Assembly (NCBI GenBank): GCA_020226215.1
Contig: CM035233.1
Span: 69,740,831-69,804,830 of the forward strand
Source of the DNA: Sindora glabra
Taxonomy: Eukaryota; Streptophyta; Magnoliopsida; Fabales; Fabaceae
Direction of reading: 5' to 3'
Length of the DNA stretch: 64,000 nucleotides
Below the pieces are notes generated by a model. The model did no database searches. It was not told where the DNA came from and saw only the letters and a list, made by a program, of their open reading frames with translations. Below are positions 10,951 through 23,470 of the stretch, in pieces (the stretch's first letter is position 1; every line of letters starts with the position of its first letter). A program made the position numbers and the translations under genes.

Positions 10951-13640
10951 AATGTTATTTCTATATGCATTTAAAACTTACAAAGTTTAAGTTATTTTTT
11001 TCTTAAGTTTTCTGAATTTTTTAAAAGTTTTTTGGATTTCCCTATGGATAATTGGTACCCTACGAATTATGGGAACATGGCATCAAATTGCCCAACAATC
11101 AACAATGGGATGAGATAAATTATTTAGAGCAGAGAACAAGGCAAGGCAATATATATATATATATCAAATAGGCCAAATTGTTAACTTTACAAGTCGAGCC
11201 TATAAAAAATAAGGCTATCATGTTTATCAAAAGGATTTAATTTTGATTCGTCATTAATGTAAAATATTTTACACTATTAATAATTTGGAAGGTGCCACAT
11301 TATCATAAAATTAAAAGTAAATAAAATTCTTTATCAATAGTAAAGTGTACCATAAATTTTTTCATAAAGTAATAAACTTTACAAATTAAGTTGAAAATTT
11401 GAGTATAACTTCTTTTGTAAAATTTTAAAATTTTAGCGTTATCACTTTAACTAATGAATTGCAAATAGAAAACATATTTATCTTGTAAATAAATTTTTTT
11501 AAGCAATGCTTCCTATACTTTCCCTCACTCAGTCCTCCTTTATTTTTATTTTTTTTATCATATTAAGAAAAGTAGATTGATTCAATGCATTGTTTTATAA
11601 GTACAAAAGCGTTTTTTTAATATAAAAATAAAAGGTGAAAGGAGTGAGTGTTAAAAAAATGCAAATAATTTGATCCAAATTTTTTAATAAAAAATTAAAC
11701 AAAGATAAATATGATGACTTTGTTATACTCAGAGCATATAATTTTGAGATATGTTGATGATGCATCTTTGCCCATTTTCTTTTATATCTAGTTTATGGGT
11801 GATAATTTGTATTTATGTATCATATTAAATACTAGCAACTTAAATAATTTTAATCTAAACACAACTTGAATTATAATTGTATTGCACCAAATTAACTTAT
11901 TTATAATATGAATATAAATATGTATAAATTTAATCCGAATATATGTAAAATACTTCATATTTGTATTGGATTATTGTGGGATGATCCCTAATCTAACTTA
12001 TGGTATGGTAAGTGTAAGTGTCGAGAAGTTCCATGCTTGTTTTGTCAAACCAGACCACAGTAAAATCCAGAAAAATTTTATTGGCCAGTCAATCCTTCCC
12101 AGATCTTCTTTTCTCACTTTTTTGTTCCGTTCAGTAATTAACTTTCAGTGTTCACAGAAAAAATTAAAACTTGAAAAGTAGTAAAAATTATACGAGACCA
12201 GGAGATGGGTTCATGAAACTGTAGTAACAGTGGTAGCCAATCCATATTTGTATCTTCTTGTGTTCCTTGTGAAGACACAATCCTTATGTCATTTTCATTC
12301 TCTTTATCGTGTTTTCCTCCACATTTTTTACTCATTTTTCAACACTATTTCTCTTGTTCATCTTTTGTATTTTCTCATGTTCCATTCCTACTCCTATCCC
12401 CTCAAACTAAAAACAACCAAATTTTACTATTTTCCTCTTTTATTTTCTTTATTAAACAAAAATATTCACTTATCATTATGGTATAAAGAAAACAGTATGA
12501 GTTTCTTCTTCTAATTTATTTTCTTTCATTAACTACATTACATACAAAAGCCTAACATTTTAAAATGTTGATCAACGAAATTAACTTGCAGAAGTAATGA
12601 CCAATTAGTTATACATGATGAAAATAATCCTTTGAGCACATTTTAATGCTCAAATTATCATTTTAGTGATACAGGCATCGATTAATGAATATAGTTGGTA
12701 GATAATTTACGTATCAATAACAAATGTACATGTAATTATGTTGTTGTTATGAAATTTTCTTTTATTGTTCATCTTTTTGAATATTGTGGGTGCCACATTT
12801 TTTATAAGATTTTTTATTCTAGTGAACTGCTATGGCTAGCAAATTAAAAATTGTCATAGAGTGACGCCCTCAACCGTCAAAATTAGGATTGTATCACCTA
12901 CTAATACAGTTTGAAATATATTTGTATTTTTGGGCTCAAAGTCACTCTAATGAGTTAGATTTTATTTCCTTTGATATACAACTTAGCATGCAATCATTGA
13001 GGATAAGATGAGGAAGCAAACAGCGTGAAGCAAGTTGGTTTCCTTGTATATATTATTTATTGGGAAAAGAAGAAACTCAGCAACTTATTAACACTGATAC
13101 AGCTTCATGGCTAGGGATTACAGGCCACGGCGTTTGTTTGGTGCGGCTTGGCTCCCATTTGACCTACATTCATTCAAACCCTATAACTAGAATCATATTT
13201 ATTAGATTGTTTTGTTTTCTAGTTCTCTTTCTTAATTCATTCATATCTCATTCATTTTTTTTTAAGAAGTTTATGTCACATTCCAAGGCCGCAGTTTGAA
13301 AATGCATTAGGAATAAGATCACAAATTTAACTTGTTTAAAGACAAACCTGGCTGCCATTTTCAACGGAGAATTGATAATTACAAGGGTAGCACCAAATTG
13401 ACCAAAGCTCACCCTATTTTGTGTTGATTATAGGGGAAAAAAAATTCTTCTCCTTTAGAACCACAACTTTAGAGAAAAAGTCATCAATATTCTATTAGGA
13501 TGATTTAGTCATGATGCTTCCATTCAAGAATCACATTTACAGAAATAATAATGTTAATATCAAATTCCAATATTAATGAGAATTCAACTATGCTACTACT
13601 CTTTTAGTTGCTTTATTGTTTTGCTCAAAAGTTTGAGTGA
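10951..13640. other. AT-rich spacer with small (AT)n tract
   Basis: Contains an (AT) microsatellite near 11149-11164. The short open frames at 11966-12181, 12230-12514 and 13060-13299 have hydrophobic or low-complexity translations and match nothing I know. No RNA gene seen. Confidence 0.4.
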
Positions 13641-14010
13641 GGCTGGGTACTTTTTATGATACAATAACATTTGATATTAGTGAAATTTTATATGTGCATT
13701 AAATAATTTATCACACTTATTATTAAAAAAAGAAATAAGAGATTTATTTGTAAAAATTAAATTAATCAATATAAATGACACTGGCAGCTTTTTTTTTTTT
13801 TTTTGAAACCATTTGTGGTAGGTTTGATACTTTTGATGATATAGTAACATTTGATATAAGTGAAATTTTATACATGTACATTAAATAATTTATCACACTT
13901 ATTATTTTAAAAAATAGGAGATTCACTTGTAAAAATCAAATTAATCAATATAAATGACACTGCCAGTTTTTTTATTTTATTTTATTTTTTTTTGGAAACC
14001 ATTTGCGGTA
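13641..14010. repeat. Diverged tandem duplication, about 185-bp unit
   Basis: Two related copies (about 13641-13820 and 13821-14010). Shared landmarks, offset by about 190 bases, are TAACATTTGATAT, TTAAATAATTTATCACACTT, TTAATCAATATAAATGACACT, a T-rich tract and GAAACCATTTG. They differ by scattered substitutions and by T-tract length, so this is older than the 10.6-kb duplication. Confidence 0.75.
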
Positions 14011-15120
14011 GGCCTGGGTTGAAAAATAATTGGGGCAAAAAAATTTTGGTTAGGAATAGGAACATGTAAAACTATAAGAATAGGCAGTAATTACACCTGA
14101 GACTGAATAGAAGAAACAATCATAATGGTGGGAACGCGCAATGACAAGTCAAAAATAGTTATTTAAATGCATAGGTACCGACCAAAACAAATGAAGTTAT
14201 TTGTCCATAATGAGGATTAAACAAAACCCAAAATGTTGACAATGACTCCCACTCTGTCGTATTAGGGAATATTTTCGGAACATAAACAGCTAATTTACTA
14301 ACGACACTTTGATAATAAGACATGAAGGAAAAAAAAAAAAAAGGCAGATGATAATCTGCACAAGAAAGGTAGATATCAAGTTTCAAACACAAATTGAACA
14401 CATTTGGCGTTTGACAGAGGAAATAAAAATTAATTATTTAAAAAAAAGAAAGGAGGCCAAGAAAGTCAATAAAAGACAGGGTTCCATGTCTTTGTCCGAG
14501 CTTAGCTGTTGCTACCACTTAGTGACCATTAAAAACACTAAAGCAATCCCAACAGGTTTTAATTTTTAATTGGACTTTTTTGGGGTTTGTGGGTTCCAAA
14601 AAAGTGGTCCCCAGAGAATACATCCAAAAATCCCCACCAGAAAAATGGGTTCCCCTTCATCAAAACAAAGCCAGGTTCCTGTATTTGCTGTTTTCCCAAG
14701 CTCCAAATAGACCTATCTAAAATGGGCAAGTGTGGTGATGACAAGAATTAATCAAGTTGATGTTGAAAGATTGCAAATTCCATCATGATTCAAGAACTCC
14801 TGCCAATCATTCTTCTTGTGCCAAGTTTTTCATGCCCCTCTTTTTGGTGGGTGGGGTTCTAGGAAACAAAACTAGATGCACAACTCTTTTCAGATCCAGT
14901 GACTCACAACTACAGAGATAAGAATAAAGCTTCCAGAATAATAAGGGAATGCGTTATTAACTCATGTCAATTAATTCCTTTGTTTAACTAAGCAAACAAA
15001 AACTACTTTTTCATTTTTATACATTTGCTATCAACTTTTCGAGGCCAAAAATGTTTTAAATCAATCCAGATGCAATGAGGAGAGAACAAAACCCAGCATA
15101 TGGAGAAAATAGCTCAATAA
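14011..15120. other. Spacer
   Basis: Mixed-composition non-coding DNA. The small minus-strand frame at 14744-14559 begins at an ATG-like site but its translation resembles no family I recognise. Nothing else seen. Confidence 0.35.
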
Positions 15121-15470
15121 TTTAAGACCCCTTTTTTTTTTACTATTTTTAAAAGTAATTTATTTTTTATTTTTAAATATAAAATGTTCTATTTAATAAT
15201 TTTTTTTAAATTTATTTCTAAAAAATGTTCCTAAATTCTTTATTATAAAAATAAAAAATAAATTTCAAATATTTTCTAAACTTATTTTTTATTCCTAGTA
15301 GCAATTTCTTAAATAAAACTTTTGCTTATTTGCTTAATCAAATATCATTTATTCATTATTTTTCTTAAATTTAAAAATAATTTTAAAAACCAAAAATACA
15401 TTTTTTTAAAAAACTTCTAAAAACAGTTTAAAAATAAAAAAAAAATACATTTAAACACACCCTCAACTCT
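15121..15470. repeat. AT-rich MITE-like inverted-repeat block
   Basis: Long runs of A and T arranged so that the left half (TTTTTATTTTTAAATA-type words) is loosely complementary to the right half (TTAAATTTAAAAATAATTTT-type words). The ends are T-rich on the left and ACACACCC on the right, as in common plant MITEs. No target duplication identified; boundaries are approximate. Confidence 0.35.
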
Positions 15471-16449
15471 TCTAGACTGCAATTCTCGATACTAAAATCC
15501 TTATTATTCTTTATTTTGGAAAGGGGGATGTGACAGCTAGAGAAACGAATGACCCTTAAAACAAATTAACTACTTGGGATAGTTGGGTTATCGCAAATAA
15601 CCCCGAGTCATGCCTTTTAAAAAAAAAAAATTAATGTGGGACCTACAAAAAGTAACATTGTTGGCGCAACCAATATCAATAGCAAATTTCTATGCCTCTT
15701 GCCCGTTGCACAGGACTATTTGGCATGTCCTTCCTCCAAGAAAGGCAAAGCAGACTGTGCAGCAAGATTTTTGCTCGCAAGTGCAAGACATCTTCAATGC
15801 TTCAATACAGATTAAACTGTTTGTGAAGAAGCTGAGACATCATGATTTCCTTTATAGCAGAAACATGCAACCGGAAACAGTAAAATTGGCTTGTGCCAGA
15901 GAAAAATCCAACTGAGACAAGGAAACCAAACACCACCTTTATATTATATATATAACTCTAGAAAAACTACTAGTACAACATTGAAAGTTCATAACAGGAG
16001 GGGATTTGCACTTTCACATACCAAATTAGTGCTACAATACAACAGGTATCCATCCATTTTACTTGGAAAAACAGAAGGTTGAAACATGCCTTAATAATCC
16101 CGTCTTCCCTCCTATTTTTGAGGTCAAAAAATGTTAATGGGGCAGGAGCCTTCCTGTATATGGTGGTTCAGCCAAACCACACAAATCGTACTGATGAGTT
16201 CTGCCACTTCAAACTGCTGAAACAAACAGCACCAGTCCCCCCCCCCCCCCCCGGCGCACAGACATGTTATGGCAGTAAGAAGTAATACTACACAATTTTA
16301 ACTACAAAGCACCACTGTAAAAAGGAAGGATAAAAAGAAGATACAAGATAGGGTAAAAAGAGAGAACCCCGAATGAAAATGTCAAGCTTTTTTTTGATTA
16401 TGTATGGCCTCCTGTAGGGTAAAGGTTAAGTAGTAATAAAAATAGTATA
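15471..16449. other. Downstream flank of the GID1-like gene
   Basis: Probably holds the 3' UTR and polyadenylation region of the minus-strand receptor gene, at the high-coordinate end. A homopolymer of sixteen C lies at 16237-16252. The open frames at 15610-15915 and 15891-16082 are unrecognisable and probably chance. Confidence 0.4.
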
Positions 16450-18211
16450 TTAACAGTTAGGATTCACGAAGTTCTTTATCTCCTCCATAAGACAATAGAA
16501 ATGGTCATTATTGGGCAAGAAATAGAAACCTATTGTGGCCTCCTTTAGGTAAAGAAGTTTCACATCTTGGCCTGAATTCTTCAATCCTTCCACGTATTCC
16601 AACTGCCAATCTTGAAGAAGATCCAAACCAGCAACACAAACAAGGCTTTTGGGGAATTTTAATCCTCCAAGGCTTTTTCCTCTCGGTCCAAATGGATTGC
16701 AAGCTGGATGATCTCTATTTTCTCCTTCAGGAAGAAATGCTCTCCAATACCAATCACGGTCTTGCAATCTCACGAAGTACTTCCCATCCAACCTCTTCTC
16801 TGATTCTGTTCTCTTCTGCCCTCCAAACAGTGGATGAAGAAGAATATTTCCCAACACCTCGATATCAGACTCAGCCGCCCTGACCGCCACGTGGTGAGCG
16901 ATATTTCCTCCAGAACTATCCCCAGCCAAGTAGACATGAACTTTCGAGTCCACCCCACTTTGCAGCCACTTTCTTGATTTAACCCATTCAAGTGCAGCCC
17001 AGCCATCATCGTATGCACAGGGATACCGGTGTTCGGGTGACCGGCGGTAATTTACGGAGACTACAACAGCCTTGCAGATGTTCACCAGGCGGCGGCAGAA
17101 AGTATCATAGATAGCACTATTAGCAGAGGAATGCGAGAAGCTTCCCCCATGGAAGAAGATTATGACAGGGACGATCTTGGTGGTGCTCAGAGGCTTTTCG
17201 AGCTCTATAATACCCCACTGAGATTCATTGTCAGGAGCTGGTTGATATACTCGATTGAAGAGGCCGGTGTTCCGATCGACATGGTCGAAAGAGAATGCTC
17301 CGTCAACAGGTATCGCATTTGCAGGCACTTTGCGGTCCAGAAACTCTGCTAATTCTCTATTGAATGTTCCATCGGCTCGCCTGAGTAGATTGTAAGCTAG
17401 CTTGAAATTGGAGATTAGAACCCAAGTATTGAGTGGGACAACACTCTGCCAAAAAAGGAATGACACTTGTGGTGATTAGAAGATTTAATCTGATGAACTC
17501 AGTTTTTCACATCAGTGAGCAAATTTATCATAGGAATAATCAGAGATTTTAGAGTCATTGACATCTTTAACAGAGACAGCGTCCGATTTAGGGGTGGGCA
17601 CTAAGGTCATCCTCTCGCAAAAGCAGGAAATTATTGAAAGAGAAGAATAGAAAATTTTCAGTGCAGAAAAAGGAAAATAAACGGGTCTGTGCCCAAATGA
17701 AACCTAACCAATCTTCATAAACAGACGAAAAAATTTTTCAACGTGTCGCCCCAAATCAAACTCGAATTTTCCACCTTACCAGAACAAGTAACCCAAAAAC
17801 CAACATGGAAGAAATAGATAGTACCAGACAAAAAATAAAAGAAGAAGAAGAAAGAAGAAAGAAACCAATCCGTAAACTATATTCATCCAGTAGACTGGTT
17901 ATGAACTAAAATCCATGATAAAAGAAAAATCACAGAAGCTGAGAAATACCCCAACCCAAAAGAAAAAAGATAGTTCTGGCGATTGAAGTCAGAGATCAGA
18001 ACTTCATCCTAAAGCTCGCATCTCCACATCAGAAAAAAAAAAAAAAAACAGGAATCAAGTAATTGGAGAGGAGAAGAAGAGAAACGGAACAGACAAGAAG
18101 CCAAGGCATAATGCCAGCTCCAAAAACACTCCCCAAATGAAATTTTGCATAGGCAAGATACGAGGAAGGTACCTTGGATTCATTGAGGTTGACTTCATTA
18201 CTACCAGCCAT
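16450..18211 (-). CDS. GID1B: Gibberellin receptor GID1B-like (two exons)
   Basis: Soluble nuclear receptor that binds bioactive gibberellin and then DELLA repressors, sending them to SCF-mediated degradation. Exon 1 is 18211-18173 and encodes MAGSNEVNLNESK; the donor is AAG|GTACCT. Exon 2 is 17445-16450, with acceptor TTTTTTGGCAG and first residues SVVPLNTWVLISNF. The intron is 727 bases, in phase 0. The product is 344 aa, normal for the family. Landmarks are HGGS near residues 112-115, GDSSGG near 188-193 and GLDLLQDWQL near 286-295. It has the alpha/beta-hydrolase (hormone-sensitive lipase-like) fold, but the catalytic histidine position holds isoleucine (TIGFYFLPNND), as expected of a receptor rather than an esterase. 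FDHVD and YFLPNNDHF, together with the N-terminal MAG.NEVNLNE, fit the GID1B branch better than GID1A/C. No ATG precedes the chosen start in frame. I see no damage. Confidence 0.95.
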
Positions 18212-18670
18212 GTTTCTCTTTCTCCCTGTCACAAAACCGTAGACTAAAAACCGAAACAGAAGAAGTCTAGAAATCAACAGTGATCCTCACAGGAACCACC
18301 CTTCTGGGGCGCCTCATGATATGCAGACTGGATTCGAGGACAGGTGACGACAAGGCTTATGAAGTGAAGTGACGTGAGGAAGGAGAGGAAGCGCAGAGTA
18401 AAACTAATGGGTATTTCGCTTCCTCTCTCAGTCTGTTTATTGTTTGGGTGGGAGGGGGTGCCTTGCGCACCACTTCTGATTGATTCCTTGTTTGAGTCAC
18501 TGAGCAAAGAAGAGGCGCTTCTATCAGAAACCAAGGGAACAGAGACGCAGAGAGATCTCAGATTTCAGAGAGAGAAAGAGAATGGGATGGAATGGAGAAG
18601 GAGGAGAAGGAGGAGGAGGGAGTGAGCTGCGAGAAGGATAAAAAGGAGCAGTGGAAAGAGAAACAAATAC

Positions 18671-18672
<2 letters not shown>

Positions 18673-18708
<36 letters not shown>
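18673..18708. repeat. (GA)18 tract, read as (TC)18 in the GID1-like leader
   Basis: A perfect 36-base GA dinucleotide run. It lies between the TATA box at 18820-18832 and the receptor start at 18211, so it is probably transcribed as a long CU tract in the 5' UTR. Polypyrimidine leaders are frequent in plant 5' UTRs; any effect on expression here is inference. Confidence 0.85.
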
Positions 18709-18712
<4 letters not shown>

Positions 18713-18819
18713 GTGAGAGAGTCAAACGCAAAGGAACGACGGGGATGGACGGAGATGAGAGAGACGACAAAGCGGGCGGCCGAACTAAACTGTTTATGTG
18801 GGTCCCGCCATTTCGTATT

Positions 18820-18832
18820 TATTTATTTTATA
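18820..18832 (-). promoter_or_regulatory. Candidate TATA box of GID1-like gene
   Basis: TATAAAATAAATA on the minus strand. It would place transcription start near 18790 and give a leader of about 580 bases containing the polypyrimidine tract. Supported only by motif and position. Confidence 0.5.
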
Positions 18833-20340
18833 CACCATTTTATTGTAGAATTTGTAAGCTCTAAACCCTTTTGTTTTTTTATTCATTTGTGTAAGGGAGG
18901 AGATGGGCTGATAAGTGACTTGTGATTTACGGGTTTGTGTACGCAAGTTTTCTTGATGGCTATTGACAAGTCTGTTTTGGCCCTGTTTACAATATGTATT
19001 TATGACGAAAAAAAATGAAAATTCTAGAATTTAAGTAGTTAGTTTTGAAGAAAACATTATCTCCTTGTCAAAATGAAAATGTTTTGAGTCTATAATTCAT
19101 GAAATTATCTTATTTTTATGATCCATATGATATAAAAAAATTTTATTGAAAATTGGAAGTTATAAAATGAGAACTATTTCTAATTTTGACAACTCAGATG
19201 TTTTAATGTTATGATTGGATTTTACAATTGATGTTAAATTTATGTTGATTTTAAATTTTAATTAACATGAAATTATCTGAGGGCTCATCCTGGAAGTAGA
19301 ACTAACAATTCTTTAGAGGACTGATAATTATCAAAAGCTGAGGAAAGTCTACGGCTTGTTTCACATGAAGCACAAATCTTAAGCGATTTAATTAAAAATT
19401 AAATAAACGAATAAATGTTGCATAACTTCAAAATTTTCTTAAGGGCTAAAATATAAGTTTCCACAAAAACAAAATATCATAATTGGTTGCTAAACGAATT
19501 GTGATTCGCAAATTAAATTTGTCTAATTTACAAATTTAAGTGAATTAAATTATTTAAAATTTAATTTATTAATTACAAATTTGTATAAATTGATTTATAT
19601 AGATTAAAGTTTGAATGGATCAATTTGAATACGCAAATTTACAAATTTAACTACGAATACAGATTTAAATAATTCATCCAAAATTTAATCCATTTTATAT
19701 AAATTTATATGAATTAATTTGTACTCATATTCAATAAAATTTGCCAGAACCCATCCAATTTGTTTGACACCCATAATTGATTAAGGTGGCTAGGGCACTT
19801 CTAAAAAAAAAATTGCATGAAATTTTCATTTGATTAACATTTATAAGTTTTTATAGATGAAGTATTATACATAACAAACTCGCAAAGAGTTTATAATATG
19901 GGGTATGTGTCTCTTTGTTAATTTTAAGGTTGATACATGTTAAGCTAAAGCCCCTTTTAAAACGTTAAGATTTCAATTATAGATCATCTAATTTCATAAA
20001 ATTGATATAATAGAGAAATTGTGAGCAAATACATGCAAATTTGTACAATTATCAACTAAGAAATCAGCATAAAAGATTAATAAAAAACTTGACAAAAAAC
20101 ATAACCTTGTTATAAGCTAAAATTCTCCCGTAATCTTTCCACCAAAAAAAAAAGTCTCTCATAATCTGAAGTCAATTATTGGAGTCCAAAATGCATGAAG
20201 CTTTATGATTGAGATAAAATAATTTTGTTTTTTTAACTGTATGAATGACCCTTTCTCCACTTACTTTCTTAAACTAAGGGGAAAAATAGTACAGAAAGTA
20301 TAAAGACAGTGGTAGATCTGGAAGTAGTCAAAAACGGGGT
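18833..20340. other. Upstream spacer of GID1-like gene
   Basis: Holds the distal promoter of the receptor gene at its low end, followed by AT-rich DNA with repeated words around AAATTTGTANAAATT (19500-19740). No coding potential. Confidence 0.4.
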
Positions 20341-21000
20341 CTGGCAATAGCCCGTACCGAATGCAAAATCTCGGTGGAAACAGAGATGAAACCCCCCAAC
20401 CCCAACCGGACAACACATTTTCCTGCGTGCGGCCGACGCCAAGGCACGTGGCGACAAAGGGTTCCATCTCACCGCTTTTGCCAAACACACCCCCCCCAAT
20501 TCTGCTCTTTCTCCCAGTTACCCTCCCTTATCCTCATATTTTCCCAACCTGCCATTGACCTTGACGCGTGTTTTGTCCACTAGCGGGTCGCGCGTGACGG
20601 CATGTTTTTTGTCAGAGCCTGAGGAAGGAGGCTTTGTTTTCTTTCTTTTCCCCTTTTTTTTCTTTTTCAAGAATAAAAAGGAGAGGTTTTTGGTTTTTGT
20701 CGTATTCGGTGGAACCGGTTCTATTCGATTATCATCTCTCATCGTGGACTACGAACAAGTGGCGTACTTACGGAGCTCTCGTTTTGTTTGTTTTCTTTCG
20801 AAGGTGGGACCCGCTCTGGAGTCTTATTCTCAGAGCAAGTTTGATACGATGATCAAAGGTTGTGGGGCCCGGCTTTTCGGGGCGCTCTCATCCGCATGAG
20901 GGGCGTGTGCCTCTTGCCACGTGTCGGTCTATCTTTGCTTTTTGTGGGGCTGATCCTTGATTAGATCTTTTTCCGTGGGACCCATGGACGATCAGCGCCG
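20341..21000. promoter_or_regulatory. GC-richer island with two ABRE/G-box motifs
   Basis: Clearly richer in G+C than its neighbours. It contains CACGTGGC at 20445-20452 and CACGTGTC at 20918-20925, both with the ABRE/G-box core bound by plant bZIP and bHLH factors, and several CG-rich words (GCGTGCGGCCGACGCC, CGGGTCGCGCGTGACGG). Overlapping open frames on both strands give low-complexity translations and are not convincing genes. It looks like a promoter or 5' leader without a recognisable gene attached. It could be an orphaned promoter, a non-coding RNA start, or the 5' end of a gene I cannot read. Confidence 0.35.
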
Positions 21001-22559
21001 TTGATTTTTTAAAAAGAAAAAGGTTGAAGGCATAAGGAGGGTGTGAGCGCAAGATTAATGAAAGTGTGGGAAATCCTATGAAAAATGGGGAATGAAAGGT
21101 GGGGGTAGCTATCCTATTTGCTGTATTGGACTGATGCATTGGGTACTCGAAAGCTTAGGTCATGGAGATAAGACTTTGGAGATTTGTTGATTTTTGTTCA
21201 TCTTTTTGTGTTTTTTTTTTTTTCTTTTTCGTTTTGGAAGAAAGAAAACGGCTCTATTATAGCAGTACTAAGATTCTTACGCCACTAGATGCCTAAAATA
21301 TTTGAGGCCTCTTTCTTGCTTGTTTTACTACTTTAAATTTTGATGTATCATAGTGCCCATCCTACTCGAGGTGTTAGTGGGCAAAAATCCTTTTATTCTC
21401 TCTCGATTAAAATAAAAGTGTATACCAGATTACTGATATAATAATAAATTGATATAATAATAAATTGATATAATATTAGCTTTAATCAAATATTAAGATT
21501 TTATTAATTTTATTAGAAAGCTTTTTTAAAAAATATTATTTATGTATATAAATGAAGAATAATATATTATTTATATTGATAATTAAAAAGTTAATATTTA
21601 GAGATATCATAACAAAGACAAATAATTTTTTTGGAATAAAAAAAATTATTTTTCTCCAATCTGTTCATATTTAATATTAAATAAATAAAATAATTTCTTT
21701 TATTCTAATATTTTATAATTATATTTTATGAAAAATATTTTTTTAAATAAATGAAATTAAAGTTAACAATTTTTTAAGACATATCACATAATGATCAATA
21801 GTATATCATTGTACTGCATCATATATTTATCCATTAAAATTGTTCTCACCTAACGTGTAAATAATATATCTTCATTGAAATATTTGCTTTTATTTCTTTT
21901 TTATTTTTATGCTTCATCGTCTCTCTGGGTTATCATTCTTATATCAGTATTGGTTAAACAATTCCTTTTTTTTAATTTAAATAATTTTTTGCAATATAAA
22001 GAACTTTAATCCCTTAAAATATATATAATGTTGTGAATTTTAATTTAAAGTATTAAAATACAAGGCAAAATAATTATAAGTATCATTGTATCAAAATAGT
22101 CGTAACATCACTCATACACATTTTATACGCATGATATAATATAATTAGACCGATCACACGTATCTTAACAAATTTTTATTTCAAATAAATTGCATCATGT
22201 CTATAACAACTAATATTTTATCTTATTATTCTAATTTTCTTGTAACATAGGCAATTGTTTGTTTTATTAGAGAAAAAAAGGACGCAAGTTTAGGTAGTTG
22301 AATGTGCAAAAAACACAGGCGGTTAGATAGACAGCTTCTATGTTTTCTGTAGAACATTCCGTAATAAAATTATAATTGAATTTGTTATTGTTAATATTTT
22401 TTAATGGATAATCGAGATATAGCACAAGAGACGGAATGTTTTTCAATTAGGCATATTTTCCATCAGATTGGATAGTTTGGGTTCATTCACCTGAGCAATA
22501 TATGGAATGAACGCATTCAATTCTTCTCGTATCGAAAATATCCTTTTTAAAAGAAAAGT
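21001..22559. other. AT-rich spacer
   Basis: No coding or RNA feature. From about 21420 the sequence is dominated by TTTATATAAA-type words and short inverted repeats. Confidence 0.4.
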
Positions 22560-22700
22560 TCTTAGGGGTAATTATGATATTTTAAAATTTTAAAATTTGA
22601 TAAAATGTGATAAATTTTAAAATCATTTAATTATAAATATTTATTATTAATAAATATAATAAAAAAATATTTAATTTCATATCATATTAAATTTGGTAAC
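22560..22700. repeat. AT-rich palindromic MITE-like copy
   Basis: Block built of TTTTAAAATTTTAAAATTT and TTTAATTATAAATATTTATT words. It resembles the block at 23190-23470 and the one at 51056-51192, so it is probably one family of small non-autonomous elements. Borders approximate. Confidence 0.35.
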
Positions 22701-23189
22701 TTTTGGGAATATGTTCTTAATTTTGAAAAGAGACTCCACAGCACGGAGTGAGAGGAATACATCACGGAAAGGGTAAAAGGAAATATCTAAAAATTTAATA
22801 ATATTTTATTAAAATACCATTTTTAGAGGTGTTTTTGTAGGCTGAGTTATGATGAATGGGACAAATGCAACACAAAATAAGGAATAGTAAAATAAAAAGG
22901 GCGGTAACGTGCATTTATGCATTTGGCTGTATATGGCGTCCCAATATGGAGGAGTGGCTGACCATGTGCCACACAATTTATACCAAACACATTGCCGTGT
23001 TGCTTACTACTCCTTGTTTCTTTATCTCTTTCCTCTTCTTTACTTCTTTTTTCTCACCCTCTCTCTCCGTATTCAATAGGCCATTTGTATCTTTCTAGTA
23101 ACCCTCCTTTCTTTTATTTTATATTTTATTTTATGCATTTATCACAATTAGGTCCTCGCTATTATAACTTCACAAGTTCAAATTTTAAG

Positions 23190-23470
23190 TGATATTACAA
23201 ATTTTAAAATTATTTAATTATAATTTAATAATTTTTAAATTATAATATTATCTCAAATTTTAACATTTTTGTAGCATCATAAGATTCATCTCGCAACTTG
23301 CCATAATATTTTAAATTTTAAATTTTAAAATGATATAATAAAATTAAAATTTATTAAATTAAATTTATTTAATTATTATTTATTTTTAATAAATATAATC
23401 AAATAATCTCAATTTAATAATTTTTAAAATTTTTACGTCACTTTAAAATTTAAAATATAAAAAATATTGT
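23190..23470. repeat. AT-rich palindromic MITE-like copies
   Basis: Two adjacent palindromic stretches with TAAAATTTAAAATTT ends and a core resembling ATAATCTCAATTTAATAATTTTTAAA. The same core appears near 51140. Non-coding. Confidence 0.35.

Noticed and set aside
16533..16883. 116-codon plus-strand frame across the GID1-like exon
   Set aside because: Antisense shadow of a conserved coding exon.
18274..18534. Possible upstream ORF in the GID1-like leader
   Set aside because: The frame opens with TTG and has no supported ATG start.
20555..20899. 114-codon frame in the GC-richer island
   Set aside because: Low-complexity F/S-rich middle and no family resemblance; the opposite strand is equally open.
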